A stretch of 11,742 nucleotides of DNA from Chloroflexia bacterium (GCA_025924435.1 JAICIL010000125.1:1-11742), one strand, 5' to 3'; positions 1 to 7,035 are shown, counted from the stretch's first letter. Notes: generated from the sequence alone by a model not told the origin. Numbers and translations: made by a program.

Positions 1-1
1 C

Positions 2-223
2 GCCGACGAGCCGCTGGCGCGCGATCGGGTGCGCTCCCAGCCGGGCAAGGGGTGCCCGCGGGCGGTGGAGGAGCCGCCGGTGTACGAGACGCCGTCCCGC
101 TCGCCGCAACGGGCGTTGTGGGAGCGGGATGACACCGAGTGGTTGGAGGTCATCCGGCGACCCGACTGCGCACCGCGGCGACCGAGACGAGCGGCGCCGA
201 CGCAAGCCGCGCTCTTCCCCTGA
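2..223 (+). CDS. 3' end of an unidentified protein (partial at left edge)
   Basis: The frame is open from base 2 to the TGA at 221-223, giving 73 C-terminal residues; the start lies outside the window. Most codons end in G or C, as in the real genes here, which supports coding. The fragment is rich in Arg and Pro, contains a WERDDTEWLEVIRRP segment, and ends in QAALFP. I do not recognise the family. The terminal Q-A-A-L-F fits the QxxLF pattern by which many replication and repair proteins bind the beta sliding clamp, but such a short motif can arise by chance. The gene converges on the APH-family gene with only 8 bases between the stops and no visible terminator. An internal ATG at position 29 would give 64 residues, but nothing favours it as a true start. 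Confidence 0.55.
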   Translation, partial: ADEPLARDRVRSQPGKGCPRAVEEPPVYETPSRSPQRALWERDDTEWLEVIRRPDCAPRRPRRAAPTQAALFP

Positions 224-231
224 TACCGCAG

Positions 232-1083
232 TCAACCATGGGTATCTCGCTCCTTGTGATCGAGCGCTGCGCGGAGCTGGCTGAGCCACTCCGTGCCCAG
301 CTGGCGCCCATTTGGGAATCGGTCGTCTCGATCCCAGCGCCACGTTGTGATCATCGCCAGCACGAGGATCCGACACGCGCGCAGCAAGTCGTGATTGACA
401 CCCGGATAGTGCTCGCCGACCGCTTCGGGCGCATGGGCGAGGTCGAATTCGACCGGCCCACGGCAACACGTCTCGAAGTCGATGAAGCGCAGCCCATCCT
501 TCGTGGCGAGCACGTTGCCCGGGTGCGGCTCACCGTGCAGGAGCTGCTCGGCGGCGCCCCGCTCGCCGATCGCGCGTCTCAGGCTCCGGAGCGTGTCGCC
601 GAGGAGCTCCCGGTCCGCGTCGGCGAGCGCCGGGGTGTGGTCGCGGCTCGCGACGAGTTGTTGCGCCTGCGCAACGCGATCCATGAAGTGCGGCGTCGGG
701 ATGGCGAGCGTGCGCATGCCGGCATGCAACCGCGCGAGCGCACCGGCGTAGTCGGCTGGTGAGACCGCTCGCGGCGTCGCAGGTTCGTAGTAGGTCCACA
801 GCGTGACCACGAAGCCGTCGCGCTCATAGACGCGCGGGGCCACGCGACGCTCAAGCGTCGCCACCGGGCACCCGGATGCGGCGAGCCGCTGAGCGAGCGC
901 GACTTCGAACTGTGCAACCTGAAGCGCGACCGGTGCCACCCGGGCAAGCACGTCACAAGGCAGCAGACGCAGCGTGAGCTTGTTCGAATCATGGAGAACG
1001 ATCGCGTCGTCGGCCATCAGGTCGAGTGATGCGACGGTCGCCATGGCCGCAGCCATCGCCCGTGGGACCTCTGACGCCTGCAT
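232..1083 (-). CDS. APH-family small-molecule kinase (phosphotransferase)
   Basis: A 283-residue protein with the aminoglycoside phosphotransferase / protein-kinase-like fold. The catalytic loop is HGEPHPGN at residues 183-190 and the metal-binding segment is IDFE at 201-204. Classical APH enzymes have Asp in the third loop position (HGDxxxxN); here it is Glu185, a variant I associate with uncharacterised members of the family. The N-terminal lobe (about 1-95) lacks an obvious canonical ATP-binding lysine motif. The substrate cannot be read from sequence; these kinases phosphorylate drugs, sugars, choline or other alcohols, so resistance should not be assumed. The start at 1083 is chosen because AGAGGAG lies about 10 bases upstream and the conserved region follows. 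An in-frame ATG at 1278 would add 65 residues with no family character. It follows the transporter operon on the same strand after 270 bases, so it is probably transcribed separately. Confidence 0.8.
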   Translation of the reverse strand: MQASEVPRAMAAAMATVASLDLMADDAIVLHDSNKLTLRLLPCDVLARVAPVALQVAQFEVALAQRLAASGCPVATLERRVAPRVYERDGFVVTLWTYYEPATPRAVSPADYAGALARLHAGMRTLAIPTPHFMDRVAQAQQLVASRDHTPALADADRELLGDTLRSLRRAIGERGAAEQLLHGEPHPGNVLATKDGLRFIDFETCCRGPVEFDLAHAPEAVGEHYPGVNHDLLRACRILVLAMITTWRWDRDDRFPNGRQLGTEWLSQLRAALDHKERDTHG

Positions 1084-1330
1084 CGTCGCCTGGCTCCTCT
1101 CCCCATCATTTGCGGTTATCCCGCCTCTGCGGTGTCCGCATCGTCCCGAGAGAATGCATCCTACCAAGTCAATGGCAGCACCTTCGGTGCGGTGATCGCT
1201 TTTCAGGTGCCGAGTTGGGACGAGGCCACAGCCCAAGCCGGTATGCGAGCAAGGACAGGTTCGCCAAGATTGCAGCAAAGATGTGCCGGATAGGTCGCGG
1301 CTAGATCTGCGGAGGAGATCGCTCCTTCTT
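1084..1330. other. Non-coding gap upstream of the APH-family gene
   Basis: No convincing gene is visible here. The gap holds the upstream region of the APH-family gene and the downstream region of the MalG-like permease gene. A small perfect hairpin (GCACC, loop TTC, GGTGC) lies at 1178-1190 but has no T-run, so it is at best a weak terminator. On the minus strand TTGACT (1172-1167) resembles a -35 box, but no good -10 box follows at 16-18 bases. Confidence 0.4.
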
Positions 1331-1351
1331 CGAACCTCGAACCTCGAACCC
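1331..1351 (-). repeat. GGTTCGA heptad repeat (three units)
   Basis: On the plus strand CGAACCT occurs twice, followed by CGAACCC; on the minus strand this reads as GGTTCGA units. The array starts two bases after the TAA stop of the MalG-like permease and runs in that gene's sense direction. Its period and GGNNNGA pattern match the GGACTGA arrays at 2365-2391, 11117-11172 and 11582-11609, so I treat it as a member of the same repeat class with a different core. Confidence 0.75.
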
Positions 1352-1353
1352 CG

Positions 1354-2277
1354 TTATCGGATGCCGCTGTGCAGGAAACTGCTCATGAACTGGCGCTGAA
1401 AGAGGAAGAAGAGGCCGAGCAGGGGGGAGACAACGAGCAGCGTGCCCGCCATGACGAGCGCCCACTGCGCGCCGGATTCGCCCATCTGCGTCAGGGTGTT
1501 CAGCCCGACCGTGACGGGGCGGCTACTGTCCGAATTCGTGACGATCAGCGGCCAGAGGAAGTCGCTCCAGTGGAAACTGATGCTGACGACCGAGAAGGCG
1601 ATGAACGCGGCGCGGGCGCTCGGTAGGTAGACGTGCCAGAGCGTCTGCCACCACGCCGCGCCATCGAGCACAGAGGCATCGTCCAGTTCGCGCGGTACCT
1701 GCTTGAAGGTCTGCCGCAGGAAGAAGGTGCCGAATGCGCTGGCGAAAAATGGGAGCATGATCGCCAGTTTCGTGTCGAAGAGATGGAGCCGCCGGATGGT
1801 CGCGTAGTTCGGCACGATCAGCGCGTTCGTCGGCACGAGGATCTGCATGAGGATGAGGATAAAGAGCGCGTCCCGCCCCGGAAAGTCGAGCCGCGCGAAG
1901 GCGAAGCCCGCCAGGCTGATCGTCACGAGTTGCACCGCGAGGATGCCGAAGACGATCATGAAGGTGTTGAGGTAGTACCGCCCGAACGGCACGCGCCCCC
2001 ACGCCTCCGCGAAGTTGTGCAGCGTCAGCCCGCCGCCCCACCACGGCGAGCCGGTCGCGACCGAGACATTCGCCGGGCGCAGGGCGACGGAGATGCTCCA
2101 GAGGAGCGGCAGCGCCCACGAGATGCCGAGCAGCGCGAGGAGAACTGTGCCGATCCGCCCGCCGATCCGCCGCCTGCCGCGCGATCCGCTCGCCGCCCGC
2201 GACCGCGCCGCCCGCTCGCCGCCGAGCGCGTCGAGGATGGCATCGGGCGTTTGCACGGTCGGGATCGTCTTCTGCAT
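1354..2277 (-). CDS. Carbohydrate ABC transporter permease, MalG-like (CUT1)
   Basis: A 307-residue inner-membrane permease of the CUT1 sugar-importer class. Residues 1-40 form an Arg-rich cytoplasmic tail longer than usual. Six hydrophobic segments follow, at about 43-66, 105-128, 137-160, 172-187, 220-245 and 274-293. The EAA loop that docks the ATPase is present in degenerate form as DDASVLDGA (199-207), ending in the conserved DGA and followed by LPSA (218-221). The ATG at 2277 is preceded by GGGAG seven bases upstream, part of which belongs to the REP-like repeat at 2287-2361. It is the last gene of a three-gene set with the MalF-like permease and the binding protein. No ATPase gene is present here; CUT1 systems often share one encoded elsewhere. 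The sugar cannot be named from the sequence. Confidence 0.92.
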   Translation of the reverse strand: MQKTIPTVQTPDAILDALGGERAARSRAASGSRGRRRIGGRIGTVLLALLGISWALPLLWSISVALRPANVSVATGSPWWGGGLTLHNFAEAWGRVPFGRYYLNTFMIVFGILAVQLVTISLAGFAFARLDFPGRDALFILILMQILVPTNALIVPNYATIRRLHLFDTKLAIMLPFFASAFGTFFLRQTFKQVPRELDDASVLDGAAWWQTLWHVYLPSARAAFIAFSVVSISFHWSDFLWPLIVTNSDSSRPVTVGLNTLTQMGESGAQWALVMAGTLLVVSPLLGLFFLFQRQFMSSFLHSGIR

Positions 2278-2286
2278 CGGTTTGCT

Positions 2287-2361
2287 CCCTCACCCCCGGC
2301 CCCTCTCCATCGCCCCTTGGCTTCGATACATCGAAGCCAAGGGGCGATGGAGAGGGGAGCG
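2287..2361 (+). repeat. REP-like element with a perfect 28-bp-arm palindrome
   Basis: The element has a head (CCCTCACCCCCGGC, 2287-2300) followed by a perfect inverted repeat. The arms at 2300-2327 and 2330-2357 are exact reverse complements over 28 bases, with only AC between them. It lies between the two permease genes, so the mRNA would carry a very stable hairpin. The head and the outer stem resemble a second copy in reverse orientation at 9552-9592. The head also provides most of the Shine-Dalgarno sequence of the downstream permease gene. Confidence 0.88.
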
Positions 2362-2364
2362 ATA

Positions 2365-2391
2365 CTCAGTCCTCAGTCCTCAGTCCTACGT
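2365..2391 (-). repeat. GGACTGA heptad repeat at the MalF-like stop codon
   Basis: On the minus strand three GGACTGA units run away from the gene, the last one incomplete. They are preceded by related bases (GGACGAA, GACGTA) that encode the last residues of the permease. The TAG stop at 2388-2386 shares its G with the first GGACTGA unit, so the repeat reaches into the coding end. The same heptad recurs around the four-helix-bundle gene near 11.2-11.6 kb. Confidence 0.85.
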
Positions 2392-3255
2392 CTTCGTCCT
2401 TCGTTCGGAGATCGTAAAGTTGGCGACGGTGAAGATCAGGAGCAGGAGCACGAGAATCACCGTCGCGGCGTTCGCGACGCCGAGATTGCGGAAGCGGAAG
2501 GCGGTCTCGTAGATGTAGAAGAGCAGCAGGTTCGAGGCGTTGCTCGGCCCGCCCTGCGTCATGATGTAGATCTGGTCCACCATCTGGATCGAACCGACCG
2601 CCGCGATGGTGGAGACAAACAGCGTCGTCGGCTGGAGGAGGGGGATGGTGATGGAGCGCACCTGCTGCCAGCGCGCCGCGCCGTCCAGTTCCGCCGCCTC
2701 GAAGATCTCGTCCGGCAAGTTCTGCAACCCCGCGAGGTAGAAGAGCATGAAGTACCCCGTCTGTTTCCAGACCGCCATAATCATCAGGGCGGGCAGGACG
2801 AATCTGGTGTCCCCCAGCCAGTTCGGCGCGCCGAGGCCGACGGCGCGCAATCCCTGATTGACCAGCCCGAAGTTCGGCGTGTAGAGGAAGAGCCAGATCG
2901 CCGCCGCGCTGACCATCGGCAGGACGGTCGGGTAGAAGAAGGCGCTGCGCAGGAGGCCGATCCCCCGCAACTTCCGGTTCAGGAAGAGGGCGAACAGGAG
3001 CGCGAGGATGATGCTCGCGGGTACCGTGCCGAGGATGAAGAGCACCGTATTGCGGAAGACTTCGTGGAACGTCGTATCCGTCGCGACCTCTTTGTAGTTG
3101 CCGAGGCCGATGAAGCGCGGCACGCGCACCGCCTGATTCTGCTTGAACAGGCTGCGATAGAGCGTCGCGATCATCGGATAGAGCGTAAACGCCGCCACCC
3201 CCAGCGCGGTGGGGAAAACAAGAAGCCACGGCAGCAGCGGCGACTGGCGTTTCAT
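2386..3255 (-). CDS. Carbohydrate ABC transporter permease, MalF-like (CUT1)
   Basis: A 289-residue inner-membrane permease, partner of the MalG-like protein in a CUT1 importer. The first hydrophobic segment is at about 8-29; others lie near 70-92, 108-126, 153-176, 209-222 and 263-281. The canonical EAA loop FEAAELDGA (185-193) and ITIPLL (202-207) mark the ATPase contact, and the family signature TQGGPSNAS is at 233-241. I chose the start at 3255 because MKRQ followed by a hydrophobic segment matches the family. The frame stays open to 3639, but that extension reads through a repeat and is not protein-like. No Shine-Dalgarno sequence is visible before the ATG; the repeat at 3268-3381 begins about 13 bases upstream. 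The last residues (RRTKT) appear to be encoded by heptad repeat. The next gene starts 108 bases downstream. Confidence 0.92.
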   Translation of the reverse strand: MKRQSPLLPWLLVFPTALGVAAFTLYPMIATLYRSLFKQNQAVRVPRFIGLGNYKEVATDTTFHEVFRNTVLFILGTVPASIILALLFALFLNRKLRGIGLLRSAFFYPTVLPMVSAAAIWLFLYTPNFGLVNQGLRAVGLGAPNWLGDTRFVLPALMIMAVWKQTGYFMLFYLAGLQNLPDEIFEAAELDGAARWQQVRSITIPLLQPTTLFVSTIAAVGSIQMVDQIYIMTQGGPSNASNLLLFYIYETAFRFRNLGVANAATVILVLLLLIFTVANFTISERRTKT

Positions 3256-3267
3256 GGATCGAAACCG

Positions 3268-3381
3268 ATTGAACCGCAAAGACGCAAAGAGCGCAAAGAA
3301 CGCGAAGAGAAGAAAGGAAGCCAAATCATTTCTTCTCCCTCCTTTGCGTCCTCGGAGCCCTTTGCGTCTCCGCGGTTCATC
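3268..3381. repeat. Degenerate inverted repeat of cgcaaaga-type units
   Basis: The left arm (about 3269-3320) contains repeated cgcaaaga-like units beginning gaaccgcaaagacg. The right arm (about 3331-3380) holds the complement, ending tctccgcggttcat. The outermost 20 bases of the arms pair with two mismatches, and inner pairing is weaker. It fills most of the 155-base gap between the binding-protein and MalF-like genes, so the mRNA could fold into a long imperfect hairpin. Similar cgcaaaga tandem motifs are, from memory, common intergenic repeats in several bacterial phyla. Confidence 0.75.
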
Positions 3382-3410
3382 CCCGGTTACCTCCCGGTTC
3401 TCTCCCCGGC

Positions 3411-4811
3411 CTAGCGGAACTGCTTGAGGATGTTGTCCACATTCTTCTGGGCGTCGTCCATTGCGGCCTGCGGCTGCTTCTTGCCGGTCAGCGCGGCCTG
3501 CAACTCGTCGCCAAAGACCTTCTGCACCTGCGGGCCGCTGTGCGTCGCCAGTTCTCGGCCGGCGTACTGCAACTGATCGCGGGCGACGAGCGCCTGCGGG
3601 TTCTTCGCGGTGTAATCCTTCAGCGCCGGGGTATCCCACGCGCTCTTGCGCGGCGCGACGTAGCCGGAGTCAATCGTCCATTTCGCCGCGTACTCGGGCG
3701 AGGACATGAACTGAATGAACGTCCACGCCGCCTGCTGCTTCTCCTTCGGCGTCTTCTTGAAGAGGTAGAAGTTGCCGCCGCCCGTCGGCGCGCCGGGTTG
3801 CTTGAGGCCGGGCAGGTAGCCGACGCCCACCGGGAATTTCGCGTTCTTGAGGATGTTCGTCAGCGAGCCGGTCGTGTGCCAGACCATCCCCGCCTTGCCG
3901 CCGATGAAGTCGTCCGGCGTCGTGTTCCAGATGACGATGCTCGCAGGCTCGACCTTCTCCTTCGTGCCGAGGCCGACCCACGCGTCGAGCGCCTGGACGA
4001 CGGCGGGGTCGTTGAAGAAGGTCTTCGTGCCGGTATCGTCCACGAAGTTCTTGCCATTGCCGATCGCCATCCCCTCAAAAACCCAGTAGGGGAAGCCGTC
4101 CGACGGGATTTCGATGCCCCAGCGGGAGCCATCCGGCTTGGTCAGTTTCTTCGCGGCGTCCACCATCTCCGCCCACGTCTTCGGCGACTGATCGGGATTC
4201 AGGCCGACCTCCTTGAAGAGGTCCTTGTTGTAGTAGAGCACCGGCGTGGAGCGCTGGAAGGGGATGCCGTACACCTTGCCGCCATCCTTCGAGTTGAGCA
4301 TGAAGGCGTCGTAGAAGTCGGTGATGTAGTTCGGGTCCGCCGTCTTGATGTAGTCGTCGAGCGGGATGATGGAGTCGGCGTCCTTGAGGGCGTAGAGATC
4401 CGTGGAGAGGGAGACGGCGACATCCGGCGGCTGGCCGCCGCCGTCGAGGGTCGTCTGGATTTTCGTGAGGGTGTCCTGGTACGAACCGGCGTAGGTCGGC
4501 GTCACCTTGATGCCGGGGTTTGCCTTCGTGAAGTCTGCGGCGTAGCCGTCAATGATCTTGGTGATCGGGCCGCCGACCGCGACGGGATAGAAGAAACTGA
4601 TCTCGACGGACGCACCGCTGCTCGTGGCGGGCGCGGTCGTCGCGCTCGCGCCGGTGGTCGCCGCCGGCGCCGTCGTCGCGGCGGGCTTCGGCGTATCGGT
4701 CGCGCTGCCGCCACCGCAGGCGGCGAGCACGGCGGCGACCGCCGCGCCCGCGCTCGCGCCGAGGAACCGGCGGCGCGAAAGGTTCCGTTTCTCTTGCTGC
4801 GTTTCCGCCAT
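3411..4811 (-). CDS. Extracellular sugar-binding lipoprotein of a CUT1 ABC importer
   Basis: A 466-residue solute-binding protein that captures a sugar or oligosaccharide outside the membrane and delivers it to the two permeases encoded downstream. The N-terminus carries a twin-arginine motif (SRRRFLG, 12-18), a hydrophobic stretch and a lipobox LAAC with Cys32, so it is likely exported folded and lipid-anchored. An Ala/Thr linker covers about 36-68. The rest matches family 1 (MalE-like) binding proteins: an early FTKANPGIKV segment, YGIPFQRSTPVLYYNKDLFKEVGL in the middle, and WTFIQFMSSPEYAAKW near the end. The start at 4811 is favoured because AAGGGG lies about nine bases upstream and the signal peptide begins there; the frame extends further to 4877. 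It is the first gene of the set. The ligand cannot be inferred. Confidence 0.93.
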   Translation of the reverse strand: MAETQQEKRNLSRRRFLGASAGAAVAAVLAACGGGSATDTPKPAATTAPAATTGASATTAPATSSGASVEISFFYPVAVGGPITKIIDGYAADFTKANPGIKVTPTYAGSYQDTLTKIQTTLDGGGQPPDVAVSLSTDLYALKDADSIIPLDDYIKTADPNYITDFYDAFMLNSKDGGKVYGIPFQRSTPVLYYNKDLFKEVGLNPDQSPKTWAEMVDAAKKLTKPDGSRWGIEIPSDGFPYWVFEGMAIGNGKNFVDDTGTKTFFNDPAVVQALDAWVGLGTKEKVEPASIVIWNTTPDDFIGGKAGMVWHTTGSLTNILKNAKFPVGVGYLPGLKQPGAPTGGGNFYLFKKTPKEKQQAAWTFIQFMSSPEYAAKWTIDSGYVAPRKSAWDTPALKDYTAKNPQALVARDQLQYAGRELATHSGPQVQKVFGDELQAALTGKKQPQAAMDDAQKNVDNILKQFR

Positions 4812-5012
4812 GATCGTGCACCCCTTCTCATTCATCCGCGCGACACGCCACCGCTCGACGCGGCATCCGCGCGCCACTGCTCATCCATCATGCCCCGGCT
4901 CGTTGCCGGTATCCTACCATAGTCTCGGCGCGTTCGTACATCCGCGCCACAGCGTACGGCGCGGGGATCATCGGCCGGTAACTGGGGGATATGCGGGCGA
5001 TAAGCGTACGGT
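4812..5012. promoter_or_regulatory. Upstream region of the sugar transporter operon
   Basis: This 201-base gap should carry the promoter for the binding-protein and permease genes. On the minus strand TAGGAT near 4916 resembles a -10 box, without a clear -35 partner. The 9-mer AGCGTACGG, with palindromic core CGTACG, occurs at 4951-4959 and again at 5003-5011, overlapping the preceding gene's boundary. It may be a regulator site. Support is weak; no LacI-type operator is obvious. Confidence 0.3.
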
Positions 5013-5273
5013 TTATGACGCCCCCGCCGCCTGCTGCTCCGCCTGATAGGCGGCGAGTTCGGCCTGATGGCGGGTGAGCTTCGCGGTCGCTTCACCGATT
5101 TTCTTGCTGTCCCCGGCCTGCTGCGCCGCCCGCAATTCGCTCGTGAGCACGTCCACCAACCCTTGCAGGTCGTAGACCTTCTGGCCGACGAGCGTGCCGT
5201 ACGGCATCCCGGCGGCGGCCGCTTGCTGCTTCATCCGCTGGCGGACGGCATCGGGAATCGTAAAGGTCATCAC
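5013..5273 (-). CDS. Small predicted coiled-coil protein of unknown function
   Basis: An 86-residue soluble protein that I do not recognise. Residues 1-36 start with MMTFTIPDAVRQRMKQQ and contain a GMPYGTLVGQKVYDL segment. Residues 37-84 are rich in Ala, Gln, Glu and Lys with heptad-like spacing, suggesting a helical hairpin or coiled coil. There is no signal peptide or membrane segment. The start is either GTG at 5273 or ATG at 5270; GAGGGG sits five bases before the ATG, which makes ATG (85 residues) slightly more likely. It lies 19 bases after the stop of the HNH-type lipoprotein gene on the same strand and is probably cotranscribed with it, so a functional link such as oligomerisation or immunity is conceivable but unproven. 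Confidence 0.7.
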   Translation of the reverse strand: MMTFTIPDAVRQRMKQQAAAAGMPYGTLVGQKVYDLQGLVDVLTSELRAAQQAGDSKKIGEATAKLTRHQAELAAYQAEQQAAGAS

Positions 5274-5292
5274 GGCCCCTCGTTTCCTCCGA

Positions 5293-5826
5293 CTATTTGA
5301 TCTTCAAGTAAACCGCGTACCAATCCGTGCGAATTTGCTCCTGGGCTTGCGGCAGCGTCATGGCATTTTTGCACACCTGATCGTGCAGATAATTCTCAAC
5401 CTTGTCCTTTTCGTGCGCGCCGATCTTGTTCGGCGCGTCGGGCGTCGCGTACGGCTCCGGCCAGAGATTCGTCACCATATTGCTGCCGCCGAGTTCGAGC
5501 GAGATGAAATGGTCCACTTCGTGCTTGCCCGCCTCATTCGGGATGCCGTATCGCTGATAGACCGCCGCCTTCTCGTCGCTGGAAACCGCGCGAACACTCG
5601 AACTGTAGCCGGAGACGCAGACTTCCTTCGCCGTCACATTGGGGAAGACATCACCGGGCGTCAGCGACGGGTTCGGATAGAGGCTCGCCGGCCCTGCTTT
5701 CCCACCACTCGGCGCGGCTGCCGGGGCGGTCGTCGCCGTCCCGCCCGCGCACCCGCTCAACCCGACGCCGACCGTCAGCGCGAAGGCAATGAGCAGAAAA
5801 ATTCGTGGTGTCCGCCATCGTCGCAT
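5293..5826 (-). CDS. Lipid-anchored HNH-type nuclease-like protein
   Basis: A 177-residue predicted lipoprotein. A basic N-terminus (RRWRTPR), a hydrophobic core at 9-23 and the lipobox LSGC with Cys26 give export and lipidation. An Ala/Gly/Pro linker follows to about 47. The globular part contains KHEVDHFISLELGGSN (101-116) followed by NLWPEPY (120-126). This fits HNH endonuclease-like domains, in which the His-x-x-Asp-His cluster and the downstream Asn and Glu bind metal and catalyse. A conserved-looking tail runs HEKDKVENYLHDQVC (137-151). Cys70 and Cys151 could form a disulfide outside the cell. Catalysis is predicted only; a surface role in degrading or taking up DNA is possible. The start at 5826 is the only in-frame ATG before the signal peptide, and its ribosome-binding site is weak. 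The 86-residue gene follows 19 bases later. Confidence 0.82.
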   Translation of the reverse strand: MRRWRTPRIFLLIAFALTVGVGLSGCAGGTATTAPAAAPSGGKAGPASLYPNPSLTPGDVFPNVTAKEVCVSGYSSSVRAVSSDEKAAVYQRYGIPNEAGKHEVDHFISLELGGSNMVTNLWPEPYATPDAPNKIGAHEKDKVENYLHDQVCKNAMTLPQAQEQIRTDWYAVYLKIK

Positions 5827-5899
5827 CGTCGCATCCCCATCGCCCCGTCGTGCCTCGCAACCCCAATGGCAGCAATCGTACCACGCGGATTACGCCCCA

Positions 5900-6952
5900 T
5901 TATCGCGCGGCGTCGGCGACCGCGCGGGAAGCGGCGAGGGCGCGGTCAATGCCCGCGCGGTCCACGTCGAGATGCGCGACGGCGCGGACGCGATGCCGGC
6001 CCATCGCGTTCATCCGCACGCCGTGGGCGAGGATGGCGTCGCACCACGCGGCGGCGGTCATGCCGAGGGCGGCGACATCGAAGAAGACGAGGTTCGTCTC
6101 GACGGTGCGCGGGTCAATGGCGATCCCCGGCATCTCCGCCAACCCTTCCGCGAGGATGCGGGCGTGCGCGTGGTCCTCCGCCAGCCGCGCGACGTTGTGT
6201 TCGAGCGCGTAGATGCCGCCTGCCGCGATGATCCCCGCCTGCCGCAGCGCGCCGCCGAACGCCTGCTTGTACCGCCACGCCGCGTTGATGAACGCGCGCG
6301 ACCCGGCCAGCGCCGCGCCGACCGGCGCGCCAAGCCCCTTCGTGAAATCTATCCAGACCGAGTCGAAGGGCGCGGCGAAATCGGCGGCGGCGATACCCGA
6401 CGCGACGACCGCGTTCATCAGCCGCGCGCCGTCCATGTGCGTCGCGAGGCCATGCCGCCGCGCGGTGTCGCAGACCGCCGCGATCCGTTCCAGCGGCCAG
6501 ATGGTGCCGCCGCCGAGATTGCTCGTGTTCTCGACCCAGAGGAGGCGCGTCGGCGGGGCGTAGCGGCTCGGCGGGTGGATCGCCGCCTCCACCTGCTCCG
6601 GCGTGTAGATGCCCCGCGCGCCGTCCAGCCCCGTGATGATGACGCCGGAGAGCAGGCCGGGCGCGCCCGCCTCGAAGTGGATCGGGTGCGCGGTCCTGTC
6701 CATCAGCACTTCGTCGCCGGGGCGGGTGTGCACCTTCAGGGCGATCTCGTTGCACATCGTGCCGGACGGCAAAAAGAGCGCCGCCTCCTTGCCGAGCAGC
6801 GCCGCGACCATCGCCTGCAAGCGGTTGACGGTCGGGTCCTCGCCCTTCTGCTCGTCGCCCACCTCGGCGTCGCACATGAAGGCGCGCATCGCCCGCGACG
6901 GTTTCGAGAGCGTGTCGCTGTAGAGATCAACGGCTATCGTCGGCATCGTCAT
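5900..6952 (-). CDS. PLP-dependent threonine aldolase / beta-eliminating lyase family enzyme
   Basis: A 350-residue cytosolic fold-type I PLP enzyme resembling low-specificity L-threonine aldolases (LtaE-like), which cleave threonine to glycine and acetaldehyde. Visible landmarks are YSDTLSKPS (11-19), VGDEQKGEDPTVNRLQ (31-46), the phosphate-binding SGTMCNE (63-69), HMDGARLMNA (172-181) with the PLP-ring Asp174, and TKGLGAPVG (204-212) with the Schiff-base Lys205. RQAGIIAAGGIYAL (237-250) is also typical. Length is normal. The start at 6952 has GGGGAG four bases upstream; a second ATG at 6946 is possible. The frame extends to 7045 but would overlap the divergent gene. The HNH lipoprotein gene follows after 73 bases. 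Related lyases act on other beta-hydroxy amino acids, so the exact substrate is open. Confidence 0.88.
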   Translation of the reverse strand: MTMPTIAVDLYSDTLSKPSRAMRAFMCDAEVGDEQKGEDPTVNRLQAMVAALLGKEAALFLPSGTMCNEIALKVHTRPGDEVLMDRTAHPIHFEAGAPGLLSGVIITGLDGARGIYTPEQVEAAIHPPSRYAPPTRLLWVENTSNLGGGTIWPLERIAAVCDTARRHGLATHMDGARLMNAVVASGIAAADFAAPFDSVWIDFTKGLGAPVGAALAGSRAFINAAWRYKQAFGGALRQAGIIAAGGIYALEHNVARLAEDHAHARILAEGLAEMPGIAIDPRTVETNLVFFDVAALGMTAAAWCDAILAHGVRMNAMGRHRVRAVAHLDVDRAGIDRALAASRAVADAAR

Positions 6953-6998
6953 TGCGCTCCCCAATTCTGCTGTCCCTTGTTTTTCCCGGCGCCCGCCG

Positions 6999-7016
6999 GT
7001 ACGGTAACAGTACAAT
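6999..7016 (+). promoter_or_regulatory. Divergent promoter region with -10-like box and near-palindrome
   Basis: The 83 bases between the aldolase and ThDP-enzyme genes contain TACAAT at 7011-7016, 19 bases before the ATG at 7036 and close to the -10 consensus. No good -35 box lies at 16-18 bases, which may indicate an activator or an alternative sigma factor. Overlapping the -10 box is GTACGGTAACAGTAC (6999-7013), a near-palindrome with six of seven pairs matching around a central A. It is a plausible operator for both genes. Confidence 0.45.
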
Positions 7017-7035
7017 CGCACCGTGAAGGGAGCAA

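Noticed and set aside
139..762. 207-codon plus-strand open frame
   Set aside because: Antisense to the APH-family kinase motifs and overlaps the real 3' end of the left-edge gene.
1167..1172. TTGACT as a -35 box for the APH-family gene
   Set aside because: No acceptable -10 sequence follows at 16-18 bases on the minus strand.
1633..3414. 593-codon plus-strand open frame
   Set aside because: It lies opposite two clear permease genes, is dominated by Arg, Glu and Asp as expected for an antisense frame of GC-rich membrane-protein genes, and runs straight through the palindrome and the repeat.
3256..3639. N-terminal extension of the MalF-like permease
   Set aside because: The extension reads through the binding-protein end and the inverted repeat, giving low-complexity Arg-rich sequence unlike any permease N-terminus.
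3540..4922. 460-codon plus-strand open frame
   Set aside because: Antisense to the sugar-binding protein gene; Arg/Val/Glu-rich with no motif.
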